NCBI GenBank assembly: GCA_032719365.1
Contig: CM064872.1
Span: 22,731,758 to 22,795,757, forward strand
Origin: Prinsepia uniflora
Taxonomy: Eukaryota > Streptophyta > Magnoliopsida > Rosales > Rosaceae
Direction of reading: 5' to 3'
Length of the DNA stretch: 64,000 nucleotides
A program made the position numbers and the translations under genes. Below the pieces are notes generated by a model. That model saw only the letters and a list, made by a program, of their open reading frames with translations, was not told the DNA's origin and ran no database searches. Shown here piece after piece: positions 1 to 11,237 of this stretch; within the stretch, counting starts at the first letter, position 1; each line of letters starts with the position of its first letter.

Positions 1-949
1 GACAAGGCGTGAGGGTTGGGACTGCTTTCCGTGCTCGGGAGGAGTTAAAAATGGCCGTGGTCTTTGTGTTGCGGGAAAAAAATTCTAGGGAGATTCAGAG
101 TGTCACCCACGAGTTGTCGTCCATTCTGATCGGTTACTTGAGTGTCTGGTGAGCTGGGGAGCCATTCTGCTGAGTGTGAGAGTGTAGAGCTGGGAGAAAT
201 CGTGGAGAAAACCATTTCGGGTTTTTTGGGGGGAAAATCCAGAGTTTGATTCCTACGGGTTATGGGACCAATCTAGACACTGAGGGAGTTTTCTGGGAGT
301 GGCTGGAACACAATCGTGCAAGGATTGACGTGGTTTGATCAAGGTTTGCTCAGGGACTCAAGCTCCGGTTCCAGAGAAAAACAGTTTGGGAGGGAAATTC
401 GATTTCTCAACTGGGAGCCGAGTTGAAGGAAGCTGAGGATTGTATTAATCCTCTGGGACCATTTGGGAACTAACCGCATCAATTTCGGGGAAAATCCATC
501 ACAGACAAGCCCTGAATGGAGGCCCCTGGTTTCAGAGATTTTTTAGCTTGAGGTCGACAACCTCCAGGTAATTTTCCCTCAAATTGACGATGCTTAAGTG
601 TTCGTTTAGGTCTCTGGAAACTATTGTCTAAGTTAATTTGGGAATAGGGTCGATTTGGGTGAGTTTCGTACTTCGACCCGTTTGGGTGTTCGAGTTCGAG
701 TTGACTGATTTAGGGCTAATGAAAGGTAATTAATGAATGGGATCCTAAATTAACCTGACGAGGAATGATTTAAGTAGAATGAAGGGAGGAATTGAGTGAG
801 TTTTGGTAAGGATTTAACCGGGTTGTGTCGTGGGTTGAACGACCCGTATTGCAGGTTTGGCGGGTGAGAACGATGAACTGTGCAGGGGTACTGTAGTAGG
901 CGCGTGAGGGCGCGTGGGACGGTTTCTCAAGGTGAGTTCAAAACGACTT
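1..949 (+). mobile_element. Gypsy LTR fragment, left piece (cut by the window edge)
   Basis: No open frame with recognisable homology. The stretch reads like the middle of a plus-strand long gypsy LTR of the kind seen repeatedly later in the window: a donor-like CAGGTAATT near 566, then a GC-rich 'gcgcgtgagggcgcgtggg' block near 900 that has counterparts in the other LTRs. Its continuation appears to be 7436..7907, because TTGTG at 950..954 recurs at 7436..7440 on the other side of the minus-strand element, as expected for a 5-bp target duplication. Whether it was a solo LTR or the 3' LTR of a full element cannot be told, since the start lies outside the window. Confidence 0.55.
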
Positions 950-1061
950 TTGTGCACAACTAGGTCCATTTGACCGCCCGAATAAAAGTCAAGGTGAGTT
1001 CAAAACGACTTATGTCACGGTCATCGGGCAAGGTCCATTTAACCGCCCGAATAAAAGTCAA
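928..1061. repeat. Scrambled tandem duplication at LTR junction
   Basis: A 22-bp sequence at 928..949 is repeated exactly at 990..1011, and the segment 962..992 recurs with one change at 1031..1061. The duplicated pieces mix host-LTR sequence with sequence from the end of the minus-strand element, so the duplication arose after insertion, probably by template switching or slippage during repair. Confidence 0.7.
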
Positions 1062-1196
1062 CATTTTGCCCACAACTAGGGGCAAAACGGTCATTTGGCA
1101 TCGTTCGTCCGAATTCGCCCAACTAATCACTAGTTAGCCCCGCTAATCATGATTAGGTAGTAATCTAATCCCGAATTCCGGGATGGGTTGTTACAA

Positions 1197-1208
1197 TCTT
1201 CCCCCCTT
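1197..1208 (-). other. Polypurine tract of the LARD-like element
   Basis: On the minus strand this reads AAGGGGGGAAGA directly before the LTR start TGTAACAACCC. The same arrangement occurs next to the LTRs of the intact elements at 44567 and 52152. Confidence 0.75.
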
Positions 1209-3905
1209 AAAGAATTTCGTCCCCGAAATTTCCAACCGACCTAACCTCAAACGTTCCTCCCTCCAAAATTTAGTTCAGTTCTCGAAATTCCCAATTATCC
1301 TCATTCCACATCCACCGTGTGGAAAACATTTGAGCCCGCAACACGTGTACACCCGTACACCAGCTAACCCATCTGTACTCAGGCGTCCCATTACCGTCTC
1401 ACGTCGTTCCGACCACACCCGACCACCTCGAGTGAAAATGGTCACTTGACGTCTGCTCCCACTGGGAGTCACCAACTCTCACTCGTCAGTCCGTGTTGAC
1501 GCTATCAGCCAAACGGTCACCACTAAACCTCACCAGTAAAGCAGTAATCGACAGCCAAATGGTGTCACATAAAGTTGCGTAAGATCAATAACACAATCTC
1601 ATCTTGCAGGGCAAGCTCAACCCTGCGGCATATATCAAGATCAAATTCCAATTCACAACACTACCAAGTGTGTCGGAATTAAGCCGAATGCCAACACGTA
1701 CAACTACACCACTGGTACCTCCCACGCACCGTCACTAAATACCACTCGGCATGTTCTGTACCAATCCTCGTACACCGTACAGGGTACGTACATCCATTCC
1801 CCACAAGTCCACCACAAGGCTCACAGTCAATTACAATCTGACACTGAGGTTTCCTTGTCCAAACTCATACTAGACATATCGATCATTCCACTCATCATCC
1901 ATTCTGGATCCCATGGTCACCCGACTAGTAACACAAAATCAACCCCCAAACATGTCATCCAAGGTGTACCAATCCAAGCACGCTCACCAAGGCGTGTACA
2001 GTCATGCCGAAAGGGCATCAAATCTTCCTCACAATTACCGAGGCGCACCAACCCCGAACCTATACTCGCTCAACGGTTACCACGTCACATCCGATTGACT
2101 ACGAAAAGAAGCCAATCCCAATCACCCATCTCTATGACTGACCAATTAGACCCTGTTGGATATCCACCCATCCACAGGTCAAACCTCGAGTCAAGTCGGA
2201 AACATCCCCACTTGCTCGAGCACAGATTAACTTCGAAAGGAAGTTCGGTATAACTATTCCCATATCTAAACATTTATGACAGAGCGATAAGCTCTTCACC
2301 CAGTCGGTTAAAGACGATCACAAATCGAGTCTGTTACCACGACACCCGACTGGTAACACCACGATCCTAGATCGTCACCACGCCCAAGGCCCACAACATC
2401 ATAATCCGGATCCACCTAGGATCCACCCATGCTCGCAGCTAGCAATCCACTTGGAACCTGATCGTAGGGTCTTTTACCCACTAGATTTCTTATCAACCAC
2501 CCAACACTCCTCAGCTATTATCTCATCCAACCAATCACTCAACAACGTAACACATCCACTATGTGGATCCCCTCCATTTACTTCATATCGATCCCTGCCA
2601 CTCCACCTAGGAGAGACCAAGGATGATCCCATACGATGCCATCAACATTCATCCTATGTGAGTGCGAACACAACTCCCTGCACTCACCGTACCAAATATC
2701 CAACATCGTCTGTCACCCAGCAGGAAATGGAAATCCCGTCTAGCCCAACCTCGAGAAACGCAACTCCACCTGGTGACCCCAAAACATACATGGGTCCACC
2801 ACCCAATACGCGCTCACCGTCCTGGTATCCGCGATCAACATCTGTCAGGGCAGAGAATAAGAAGTCAACCCCGATGACTTCCGAATACCAACCACCTATG
2901 ATTTTCCTCACATCCCAAATATACCGCCTATCCACTAATCTCTTCTCACCTTAACACTGATGGGACGTATCCCAACACCTCACCATCTCCGCTGGATTCC
3001 GTCCAGTCCATGACTCAACCCCCACTGAATCAAAAGTACCATCGTACGTTCATCTAGACAGAGTCACCTCCCAACTCGTGACCCAACACTCTCTCCATCA
3101 CTGACACCAGCACCAGCGCTAGTACCAGTACCATCATACATCATCCACACAACCCACGGGGTGTAAGGTTGATGGCCCTGGATCTCCGCTCATAACGAGC
3201 GACGATCCCGCATCACTACTCGTACTCCGCAACTAGGGGTACCACCATTATGACAATCCACCCAATGGACGTTCCCTGAACGCCCCAGAATCCTCAACTA
3301 CTACCACTACACCAAGTATCCAGGACACTCAGCAATTTAAATAAGATCCAGCCCGAATTTCCTAACTCATTCAATACCTGGCCAATAACTGGTCCCTGGG
3401 TAACCTAAGTGCCAAACGTTCCCTCAGCCTTTCCGGCTCATCACGATTCTTGGTACCTTACCATGGCTCAACTCACGTTCCTAACCCAAAATCCCGACTC
3501 CTCATGAGTCCCACAACCACACCTCGACTCCTCCTAAGTCCCATCTCATACCCAACCAATCATGTCAGCACCGACATACTCAGTCCCCGAGCAATTTCCG
3601 TTGCTTCAACCACATTCTATACGACCAATAGGGCCTAAGAGATAGTACAAGTAGTCCCAATTATGCGGCGTTCCAGCCACCGGTCTCGTCCGTCCCTGCG
3701 ACTCACACAATTCTATGTCTAGCAAGTCGCGCGAATCACAATTCACAGTGTACACTACCCGACATCTGACCCTCAAACCAGGGTCAATCTCATCAGGGAT
3801 TTGACACGAGGTCCCAAACACCCTCGCCTACTCGTCTCACTATCAGGTCGCGCACGAGGCTTACGCTCCGGAGGCATGATGTGGCAACAGAATCAGCAAC
3901 CCAGC
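1209..3905 (-). other. Non-coding interior of the LARD-like element
   Basis: About 2.7 kb, strikingly rich in A and C on the plus strand. The open frames present (for example 1855..2253 and 2451..2954, plus strand) run antisense to the element and match no transposon protein I recognise. They look like by-products of the skewed composition. Nothing else is supportable here. Confidence 0.5.
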
Positions 3906-3917
3906 GCTCTGATACCA
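3906..3917 (-). other. Primer binding site (initiator Met tRNA)
   Basis: The minus strand reads TGGTATCAGAGC, the usual complement of the 3' end of plant initiator methionine tRNA. A 3-base spacer (3918..3920) separates it from the LTR end. Confidence 0.85.
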
Positions 3918-3920
3918 AAT

Positions 3921-6900
3921 TGACAGGACCGCCCCCGAAAGGGGCATCGATACTCGTGCCCGGTCCTGCTCCCGTCTGGCAAGATGACTGAAAAACCCCA
4001 AGTTACCCTCAGTACTTGCCAAACAAGGGATAGCCACACGTACATACTCATGCCTCCGCCTCTCGTACAGCCTCGAACAACGCGCCACGACTTGGAGGGT
4101 CAATAAAACCAAAAGGTGTGAGTGGACGAAAAGAATTCAGTTCATAAAACAGTTACGGAAAGACGTTTTTACCCTCCAAGTAAAAAAAACAATGCATGCA
4201 TACAAAAATCATTTCGCAATCGGTTAGAACTTCAACATAAGAAATCAGTATATGAAAATCAAAATCATTTTCCTTTTTCTAAATCTTCGGGTCATAGCCC
4301 GTAGTCATGAACACAGGGCCACAACCCAAAACCACAAAATCCAAAACCAAGTATACGACATCAACCAATCCATCAACCATATAAACCGGGCCACTGCCCA
4401 ACACATCCAATCATCCGAGAATATCAATGAATCATAATCAATCAGTTTGCTGGATATCAAGTGCGCCCGAGTCTTTAAACTCAAAACCATGCGCATTATC
4501 AGGCCTTCCCGGGATTTCAACGAGTCTTTAAACTCAAAACAGAATCAATAGGCCTCGGGGGTATCACAATAACCGAGTCTTTAAACTCACGAGTCTTTAA
4601 ACTCAATAAGGGCCCTCCCCCGTCATCAATTAACCGAGTCTTTAAACTCAAAACGTGCTCCAGCAATAGCACCGGGTCTTTAAACCCAAAACAGTTTCCA
4701 ACGGGTCTTTAAACCCAAAACATTTTTCAATCACAACAGCTCGGAATCTATCCCGAAATCACATTTTGTCATAACAGGACTCATGGTCCGAATTTCCACA
4801 TTCAAGTCCCCAAATCATATTTCACAAACATAATCAAATTATCATTTGACACGGGGCATGCAAAATCAGACCAATTCATTTTGTTAAGTCCTTTTCCATT
4901 CCCGAATCCGAATTCGCAATAATGATTCCATAAGCCGGCATCCGGAAGCATCATCCCGAACCCAAACCAAGAATCCACTTTAAATTTCCGAAAACTAAAA
5001 ACTCGTTACTCCAAGTTACTTTTCTACCCCAAGCACCAAACCAGAAATCATCTTTTCCAAAAGCCATTTTAATTCCTTGAAATCACTTCAATTCTCAAAT
5101 CACATTATCCGGGCATCCAAAACCACGACCATAATCACCAAAATCCCGGTCTAGTCAAGCATACTCAAAATCCAATTTAAAATCCTCGAAATCGCAAACC
5201 TCAATTCACATTCCAAATTCAAACATCAAACAGTGATCAAATCACAATAAACTCAAATATCGTAAAACGTGCAAAACCGCAAAAACCTCGAAAACCGTGT
5301 CCACCCGTAAATCGCACTCACAATCATAAACAACTTTCTTAAATCATCATACACCCATTTCATATAAACTCTTTCATTAAACCATTATTAAGCACAAAGT
5401 AACCATAGCCTCGAAATACGTGTAATTTCACATATATAGTAAAAATACGAACTACGGAAATCGAATACGTATAAATACGGAAATCGAAATCAATCACAAC
5501 TTATAATCATAATCATAAAAATCATAGAAATAATTTATGCATGCATTAAATTTTGAAAGCAACGTCCACTCACACACCGTCCAAAAGGGCTCGGTTTCGC
5601 GCCGCACGCGGTTCCGTGATTTCCGACATTTCCAGAAAATCTGAATCCTGTCCGAGAACACATCCCCGGGTCATTAAGGTGTCAAATAACAACATACTAA
5701 TTTCCCATAATTTTCCGGGAATTAATCGTTAATTACAAACGTAGCATAAATCTTCGGACCCTCGAAACAACATCGAAACGGCATCCGAAAAATCCGAAAC
5801 CAACGTTAAAATGTTCGTTACAACGTATAGGACAAAAGTCATGTTGGGCCTACCTCGAAAATCGGCCCCATGCGCCGTCACGCGCCGCCGCAAGCGGCTG
5901 CGCGTGACACTCACGCGCCAGCTACAGTAACCCCAACGGTCACCAGCTTCACCCGACTCACTGGCATACGGGCCGTTCCACCCGCGCGAGGACCCGGTTA
6001 GCAGCCCTTCAATTCGCCATAATTTTGAACGATTGAACACACCAATAGCTTCGCCACCATTCGAATTAGGGATCTGCACTGTCCATATCAGTCGTCATGA
6101 CCTCGAACCAACTCGACTCAACCCAAGTTCCCAAAGTCGAGTTCCTCGTCTGAGTTTGATTAAAAGCCAAGGAAGTCTTCGATTAGTTGGTCGTCCAGCA
6201 TCATAGCACTACGGTAAGGATAATTTAGGATTCAATTTCACGAAGACTAACCTCCAATTGCACGAACACTATGCTCGGTTTTCCGGCCACCCGTAACTTC
6301 CGTCCACCGCTCCCGGAGCTTCGAAGCTTGCAACAACCGTTCTGGATCGACAAGCTAAGGCCTCAGAAAGTTCATTCGAGCCTCAATTGGGTTTGGGCTG
6401 GCCTACAATTCAAATTCGAAATCGAATTTTCCCAGAAGCGAGTTTCGGGTTCCAGTGCATACTCTTCACCCAGTCCCCCCGTTTTCCTCTCCAAACGTCT
6501 CTCTGTTTCTCTCATTCCTCCCCAGTTCTCATTTCCTCCCAGACCGAAATTGGGGAGGTCGAAAAGCCAATGGCTCTCCAGTCTCTGTTTTTTTCCATTT
6601 CAAAATGTGCCCGCACAGCTCACTGTGCAATTGTCCCCTGCACATCACCTCCACCAACACAACCGTGCATTGACCTCTGTCACGGTTCCCCCACTCTCTG
6701 CATAAACAATTCGTCCAACCCTGGGTTCCATTTCCAACCTTACCCGGCATTAGAGGAATCCGCCCGTGCTCTGTGTGCTACACAGTCCCCAGACTCCACT
6801 TAGCCCATAATGCTGAACAATCTCCCCCCAATGTCACTAACTTGATAAACAATTCCTTGGGAAGATTAAACAATGCCCAAGCTCTGTTAAACAAAGTCCC

Positions 6901-7435
6901 GCACGCGGCTGTGCAGGTTGTCTCCCACGGTGGTGAACAGTAACCACCGTGCAAATGACCAAAATGCCCTCAGTTGGCAAATTACCAAATTGCCCCTCTC
7001 CTTCCGTGACCCGTAACTTGGTCATCCGATGTCCGTTTCAAGCGTGCAGCCCGTCGTTGTACTCGGGGGTATCAAGACCTTCCTAACGGTCCTCGGTCCT
7101 CGGCCATCGGACCCCCCGATCAAAAGTCAACATTTTCCCTTATTTCGTCCAAATTACAGAAATGCCCCTGGACTTCCGAACGTCATAACTTTCACCACGA
7201 ACGTCGGAATCGAACGTGCCACCCGTCTATGAACTCGTGACGACCCAAACTATGTCACGGTCATCGGGCAAGGTCCATTTGACCGCCCGAATAAAAGTCA
7301 ATGTTTTGCCCACAACTAGGGGCAAAACGGTCATTTGGCATCGTTCGTCCGAATTCGCCCAACTAATCACCGGTTAGCCCCGCTAATCATGATTAGGTAG
7401 TAATCTAATCCCGAATTCCAGGATGGGTTGTTACA
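3921..7435 (-). mobile_element. 5' LTR of the LARD-like element (3515 bp)
   Basis: Begins TGACAGG and ends GTTACA on the plus strand, so TG...CA on the element strand. It is longer than the 2.8-3.0 kb of the other LTRs in the window. It carries an array of GAGTCTTTAAACTC-type inverted repeats (4469..4716), a predicted 3' splice-site-like segment near 4095..4125, and the duplicated U3 module at about 7040..7235. Open frames within it (6271..6705, 6387..6803) match nothing and are not called as genes. Confidence 0.75.
4469..4716. repeat. Seven-copy 14-bp inverted-repeat array
   Basis: GAGTCTTTAAACTC occurs at 4469, 4522, 4575, 4591 and 4636. GGGTCTTTAAACCC occurs at 4674 and 4703. Both forms pair GRGT with ACYC around a CTTTAA centre, and most copies are followed by AAAAC. 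Confidence 0.9.
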
Positions 7436-7907
7436 TTGTGCATTTGGTTTGGATTCGTGGTTTTGGGCTGAGGCCCGGTGTCTATGATTACGGGCTAAGA
7501 CCCGATGATTGAGGAAGGAAAAATGATTTTTTTTTTTTAGTTCATGCGAGTTTTTCCTTATATTGAAATTTGATACACGGTTTTTCTTGTGTGGAAAATC
7601 TTAACCGATTGCGAACTGAGTTTTGTATGCATGCATTGGTTTTTACGCGGAGGGTAAAAACGTTTGTTGTAACTGGTTTGCTGAACCGATTTATTTTTTT
7701 GTCCACTCACACCTTTTGGTTTTTATTGACCCTCCAGGTCGTGGCGCGTCGTTCGAGGCTGTACGGGGGGCGGAGGCATGAGTAAGTACGTGTGGCTATC
7801 CCAGGTTTGGCAAGTACTGAGGGTAACTTGGGATTTTCAGTCATCTTGTCAGACGGGAGCAGGACCAGGCACGTTTATCGATGCCCCTGTCGGGGGCGGT
7901 CCTGTCA
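7436..7907 (+). mobile_element. Gypsy LTR fragment, right piece
   Basis: The 3' end of a plus-strand LTR: a 'gtccactcac' block, then 'gaccctccag', then 'gtcagacgggagcagg', ending CCTGTCA at 7907. It is closely related, in inverted orientation, to 3921..4130. It is read as the continuation of 1..949 across the minus-strand element. Confidence 0.7.
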
Positions 7908-9135
7908 GCTCTCCCGCTCTATCTAGGGCTTCAAGTTCAAACATTTTCCCAGCTACTCTATGGAATTTTATCTGGAAACTCAAGGCAAACCCACGGGTCA
8001 TCAATTTTATGTGGAGAACATTGCGAAATTGCCTCCCTACTCGGGAAAATCTATTCTGACGACACCTGGGCCACTGTCAGATGTGCCCTATTTGCGAATC
8101 ATTTCCTGAAACTACTGAACATTTATTCCTATGTTGTCCCGAAGTGATTTGTATTTGATTTGGAGGTCTTCTTAACAATCAGATTGATATTGCGCAAATG
8201 GCCTCCTTCGAATGCTGGCTAAACACCATCCTTTCTCATCCGATGGGAATTGGAGGTAATCGTGAATTGGATGGCTTCTGTTATTGCTTTCACTTGCTGG
8301 GAAATCTGGAAGCACCGGTGTATGTATCTATTTGAGTGCCAACCTTTCAATCCCAATATAATCATTCATGCCATCTCCAGGTATGTCTTTGAGTTCTGGT
8401 CTCACTTTGCTACTCCTCACCCTTCTCTTGGTCTCCCAAACATTCCACAACTCTGCCCTATTTCTTGGAGTCCCCCACGGACTCGGCCGTAAAGATCAAC
8501 TGTGATGCCTCTTGGATGGGCCCAGATGTTCCTGCTGGGCTTGGGGCTATTACTCGAAATTCGGAGGGTGTTTTCTACGTGGCTATTTGTGAGTTAAAGT
8601 GCTCTAGAAACGTCCTCATTGCTGAGGCTTGGACTATTCTCTCTGGAGTTACTTTTGCCCAGGACCGTGGGCTTTGGGATGTCATTGTGGAGTCGGACTC
8701 TCAAACCATGAACAAGTGTATTTTTGGAAGTATTGACCGTGGAAACTGAGAAGTTTTCACGATCCTCTCTCAGCTTCGTACACATCGAGCCCATTTGAGC
8801 ATATTCGTTTTCGGTGGTCTCACCGGAGTAAAAATAAGGTAGCTAATACCTTAACCACTCAAGCTCGACAGAGAATGTGTAGGGAAGTCTGGATCGACCG
8901 CTCTCCATCTTTTTTAGTATTTGTTTTAAATAATGATGGACTTCCATGTCCTCCTAGTTAAGTTTCGTTTCTGTTAGAGCTAATTGTGGACGTTTTATGA
9001 TATGTCATGCGTCTTTATTCTGATCCCCTTCTAAGTTTTTTTCTTTTTGTTCTTTTTTTTCAATTTTATCTCTTGTATTTGTTCTGATTTGCTTTCATTT
9101 CTTCCTAAATGAAATTTCACTTTCTGATAAAAAAA
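7908..9135 (+). pseudogene. LINE (L1-type) 3' end: zf-RVT and RNase H-like remnant
   Basis: The first frame (about 7930..8250) encodes a zinc-binding segment typical of the region after reverse transcriptase in plant LINEs: a tryptophan-rich stretch with NFMWRTLRNCLPTREN, then CPICESFPETTEHLFLCC, interrupted by in-frame TGA codons. A frame shift near 8250 leads to a second part with an RNase H-like (RVT_3) segment: INCDASWMG, then AEAWTILSG, then IVESDSQT (8490..8750). A degraded tail follows. A T-rich 3' untranslated region ends in a seven-A run at 9129..9135, as expected for a LINE tail. The 5' part is missing because the LTR ending at 7907 abuts it. Not functional: at least two stops and one frameshift. 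Confidence 0.7.
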
Positions 9136-9743
9136 CTCGACTCTTATTAGAAGCCCGTTAATTGGATAACAGCCCAATATATTATATGGCTCTTATCGTT
9201 GGGTGTTGGTTTTGTGGAATAACGGGATAATATTGGGTGCAATATTCCTACGAAAAATGATTATGTGAGAGTGGAGATGGTGGGGTGGCTTGGGTCAAAT
9301 CAAAACGAAACAGTGGAACGTAGGAAACAACAAAAACAAAAGAGAAAAAATTGTGGTGGCAGATGGTGGAGGAGGGAAGTAAATGGCCATAACTATGATA
9401 TATATATATTCGACTTTCGGGTGAGAGATTGGTATCCAATCTATTTGTATTATAATTTCCTTTCCACGATATTATTGTATCAAAAAAAAAAGGAAAAAAA
9501 AATTAAAAAAGAAACCTCTGTTAAAAAGTTGCCTACTTTGCTTGATCATCAATCTTAGCTTTTTAATCATAGAAGGCATTCATACGTTGTTCGACTTCGG
9601 GTCCATCAAAAGTCATTGGCAGATCAGATGATTAATATAATTGACAATTATAATAAATTATTAATTTAATTGATACATACGATATTTAATTATCACTAAT
9701 TTTTTTTAAGTATTTATAGAGATAAGTTTACATAATACTTTAA
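9136..9743. other. Intergenic, no gene seen
   Basis: AT-rich DNA with a short (TA)n run near 9400 and A-rich tracts near 9480..9510. The 97-codon frame at 9265..9558 ends in a lysine-rich low-complexity stretch and is not supported as a gene. Confidence 0.5.
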
Positions 9744-10016
9744 GTTATGTTTGAATGAATAACTTAAGATTTCAAAAAAATTCGATTAAATTAATAAATG
9801 AGAAATTTCAAAGTATCATAGGTTTTCATATGAGCATAACAAAACGACTAGACAAGAGATTTTTAAAATAATACTTATTAAGATGTTACTTATAAATCAT
9901 ATCTAGTTGTCTTACATCTAAACGTTTGAAATCCATTGGAGTTTTGAAGTTGTTCATTTTAAATTATTTTAGCCTAAATTCCTGACAATTTTGAAATTCC
10001 ATATCCAACATACTCT
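9744..10016. mobile_element. Tourist-like MITE, copy 1 (degenerate)
   Basis: The left end GTTATGTTTGAATG and the reverse complement of the right end (AGAGTATGTTGGAT) form imperfect terminal inverted repeats. The interior is recognisably similar to 12300..12559 (shared order: 'gagcataa', 'gttacttataaatc', 'cttacatctaa', 'gcctaaatt'). The candidate target duplication is TAA-like but not clean. Confidence 0.5.
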
Positions 10017-10708
10017 TGAGAAATCAATGACTCCGATTATTATATTTGGAAGTGGAACATTGATTAATTAATTATAAGGAAAATGAGCACATCTATTCAA
10101 TTTTTTACTCTGAATTATATTTAAATGTAAGTAATTTTAAGTTTAGATCTCTGAGTTTCAAGAATTTAAGATTTGTGAATTTAATTTGGAGATTTTCTTA
10201 TTAGGGTTCAAAACCTAGCTTTAAATTCTTCGCCAAAAGAACAAGCTTTTTTTTTTTTTTTTCAGAAGAACGACAGAAAACCATAAGAGAGTGGCACACT
10301 CCTCCCTCTGAATTCTTTTTCTGTCCGAGAGCCATTCCTTGATTTTGAGAGTTGGTGGTTCTTCTCCACCCCTTCGTGGGTGTTCTTCTCCACCCCTTTC
10401 TTCATTCCTTGATTTTAGTAGCATATGGAATGTCCCATAATTTCTTTGTTCTTTGTGCAGGGAGGTAGCGTTTCTTTGATTGGTGTGGTTGTTGGGTTTA
10501 GGGCGGTGTTCGTGGCGAGGGCAGCAACGGTGGTGTGGTGAGGGCCACAGTGGCGTCTCAAACGCCATTCCTTGTGTTTGCGTCGTTGCCCAACTCTCAT
10601 TGCATGAAAATTGGCGAAAAAAAACTAAAATGTCTTTGATTTGTGTCTAGCTTTGAATAATGAAATAATGTTGATCTTGGAATTTTTTTCAATTTGTTTA
10701 AAGAAGAC
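10017..10708. other. Intergenic, no confident gene
   Basis: Contains a poly-T tract near 10248..10262 and a small direct duplication: 'cattccttgatttt' and 'gttcttctccacccct' each occur twice in 10330..10420. A minus-strand frame at 10221..10568 is low-complexity and unrecognised. Confidence 0.4.
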
Positions 10709-10786
10709 ATGGAGCTCCCACGGGTTCCAGATGAAGAAGATGAACTGTATGAAGAAAGAAGTTTGTTAACAATATCAACTAGATGA
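10709..10786 (+). CDS. Short exon-like open frame, unrecognised
   Basis: Twenty-five codons beginning MELPRVPDEEDELYEE and ending at TGA. A T-rich tract and an AAG lie just upstream, resembling a 3' splice site, so it could be an exon or exon relic of a plus-strand gene. I do not recognise the peptide. No continuation with a convincing reading frame is visible upstream or downstream. Confidence 0.15.
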   Translation: MELPRVPDEEDELYEERSLLTISTR

Positions 10787-11237
10787 ACAACCGATGAAAT
10801 GTATGTTTTGTCCTCTAGTGTTCACGTTATTTTTAATGGATTGCGTAACGTAAGGATCAATTCTAATATTTTCCTTAATTGGTGTGACACTACTTAATCA
10901 GAAAGGGTCCATTGATAGCAGCCTAGTGCGTGCAAACTATTTAGACAATCGATTCGAGAGAAGCTGGTTGATAGTCCTTTAAAATATTCCAAGCTCAACT
11001 GGTCCTGCCTGTCTACTTCTTACCAAAAGCGTAAATAGGAAAAAAGAATCAGTCTAATCAGTCTATCTTAGAAATCTCACCTGCGCTTGTAAAGATTACA
11101 TGGATGAAGAATTTATAACCACATTTAAAGGTGATAGTTCTTACATCAGTCTACTACTAGCTTACAACAAAATGTGTAGGATTTTAATACAAAAGCCACC
11201 TAATCAAGGACACAAAATGTTGAGAGCAACAGGAATA

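Larger units (their letters stand above)
955..7435 (-). mobile_element. LARD-like non-autonomous gypsy element (minus strand)
   Basis: The right-hand (5') LTR is 3921..7435, with termini TGACAGG and GTTACA on the plus strand. A 12-base primer site complementary to initiator Met tRNA lies at 3906..3917. The interior is 1196..3920, with the polypurine tract at 1197..1208. The left-hand (3') LTR survives only as about 240 bp ending at 1195; it matches the last ~185 bp of the 5' LTR closely (1011..1195 against 7252..7435). The interior has no gag, protease, reverse transcriptase or integrase motifs in any frame. A long LTR with a non-coding interior and intact priming signals is the architecture called LARD. 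Flanking TTGTG duplications support a single insertion into the LTR that starts the window. Confidence 0.7.

Noticed and set aside
1855..2954. Plus-strand frames of 132 and 167 codons in the LARD-like interior
   Set aside because: Pro/Ser/Thr-rich, antisense to the element, no motif. Explained by A/C-rich composition.
4469..4716. Regularly repeated short palindromes considered as a CRISPR-like array
   Set aside because: Spacing is irregular (16 to 53 bp), there are no associated genes, and the host is a plant; the copies lie inside an LTR.
6271..6803. Overlapping frames of 144 and 138 codons
   Set aside because: Both lie within the LTR in two frames of the same pyrimidine-rich stretch, with no homology signal.
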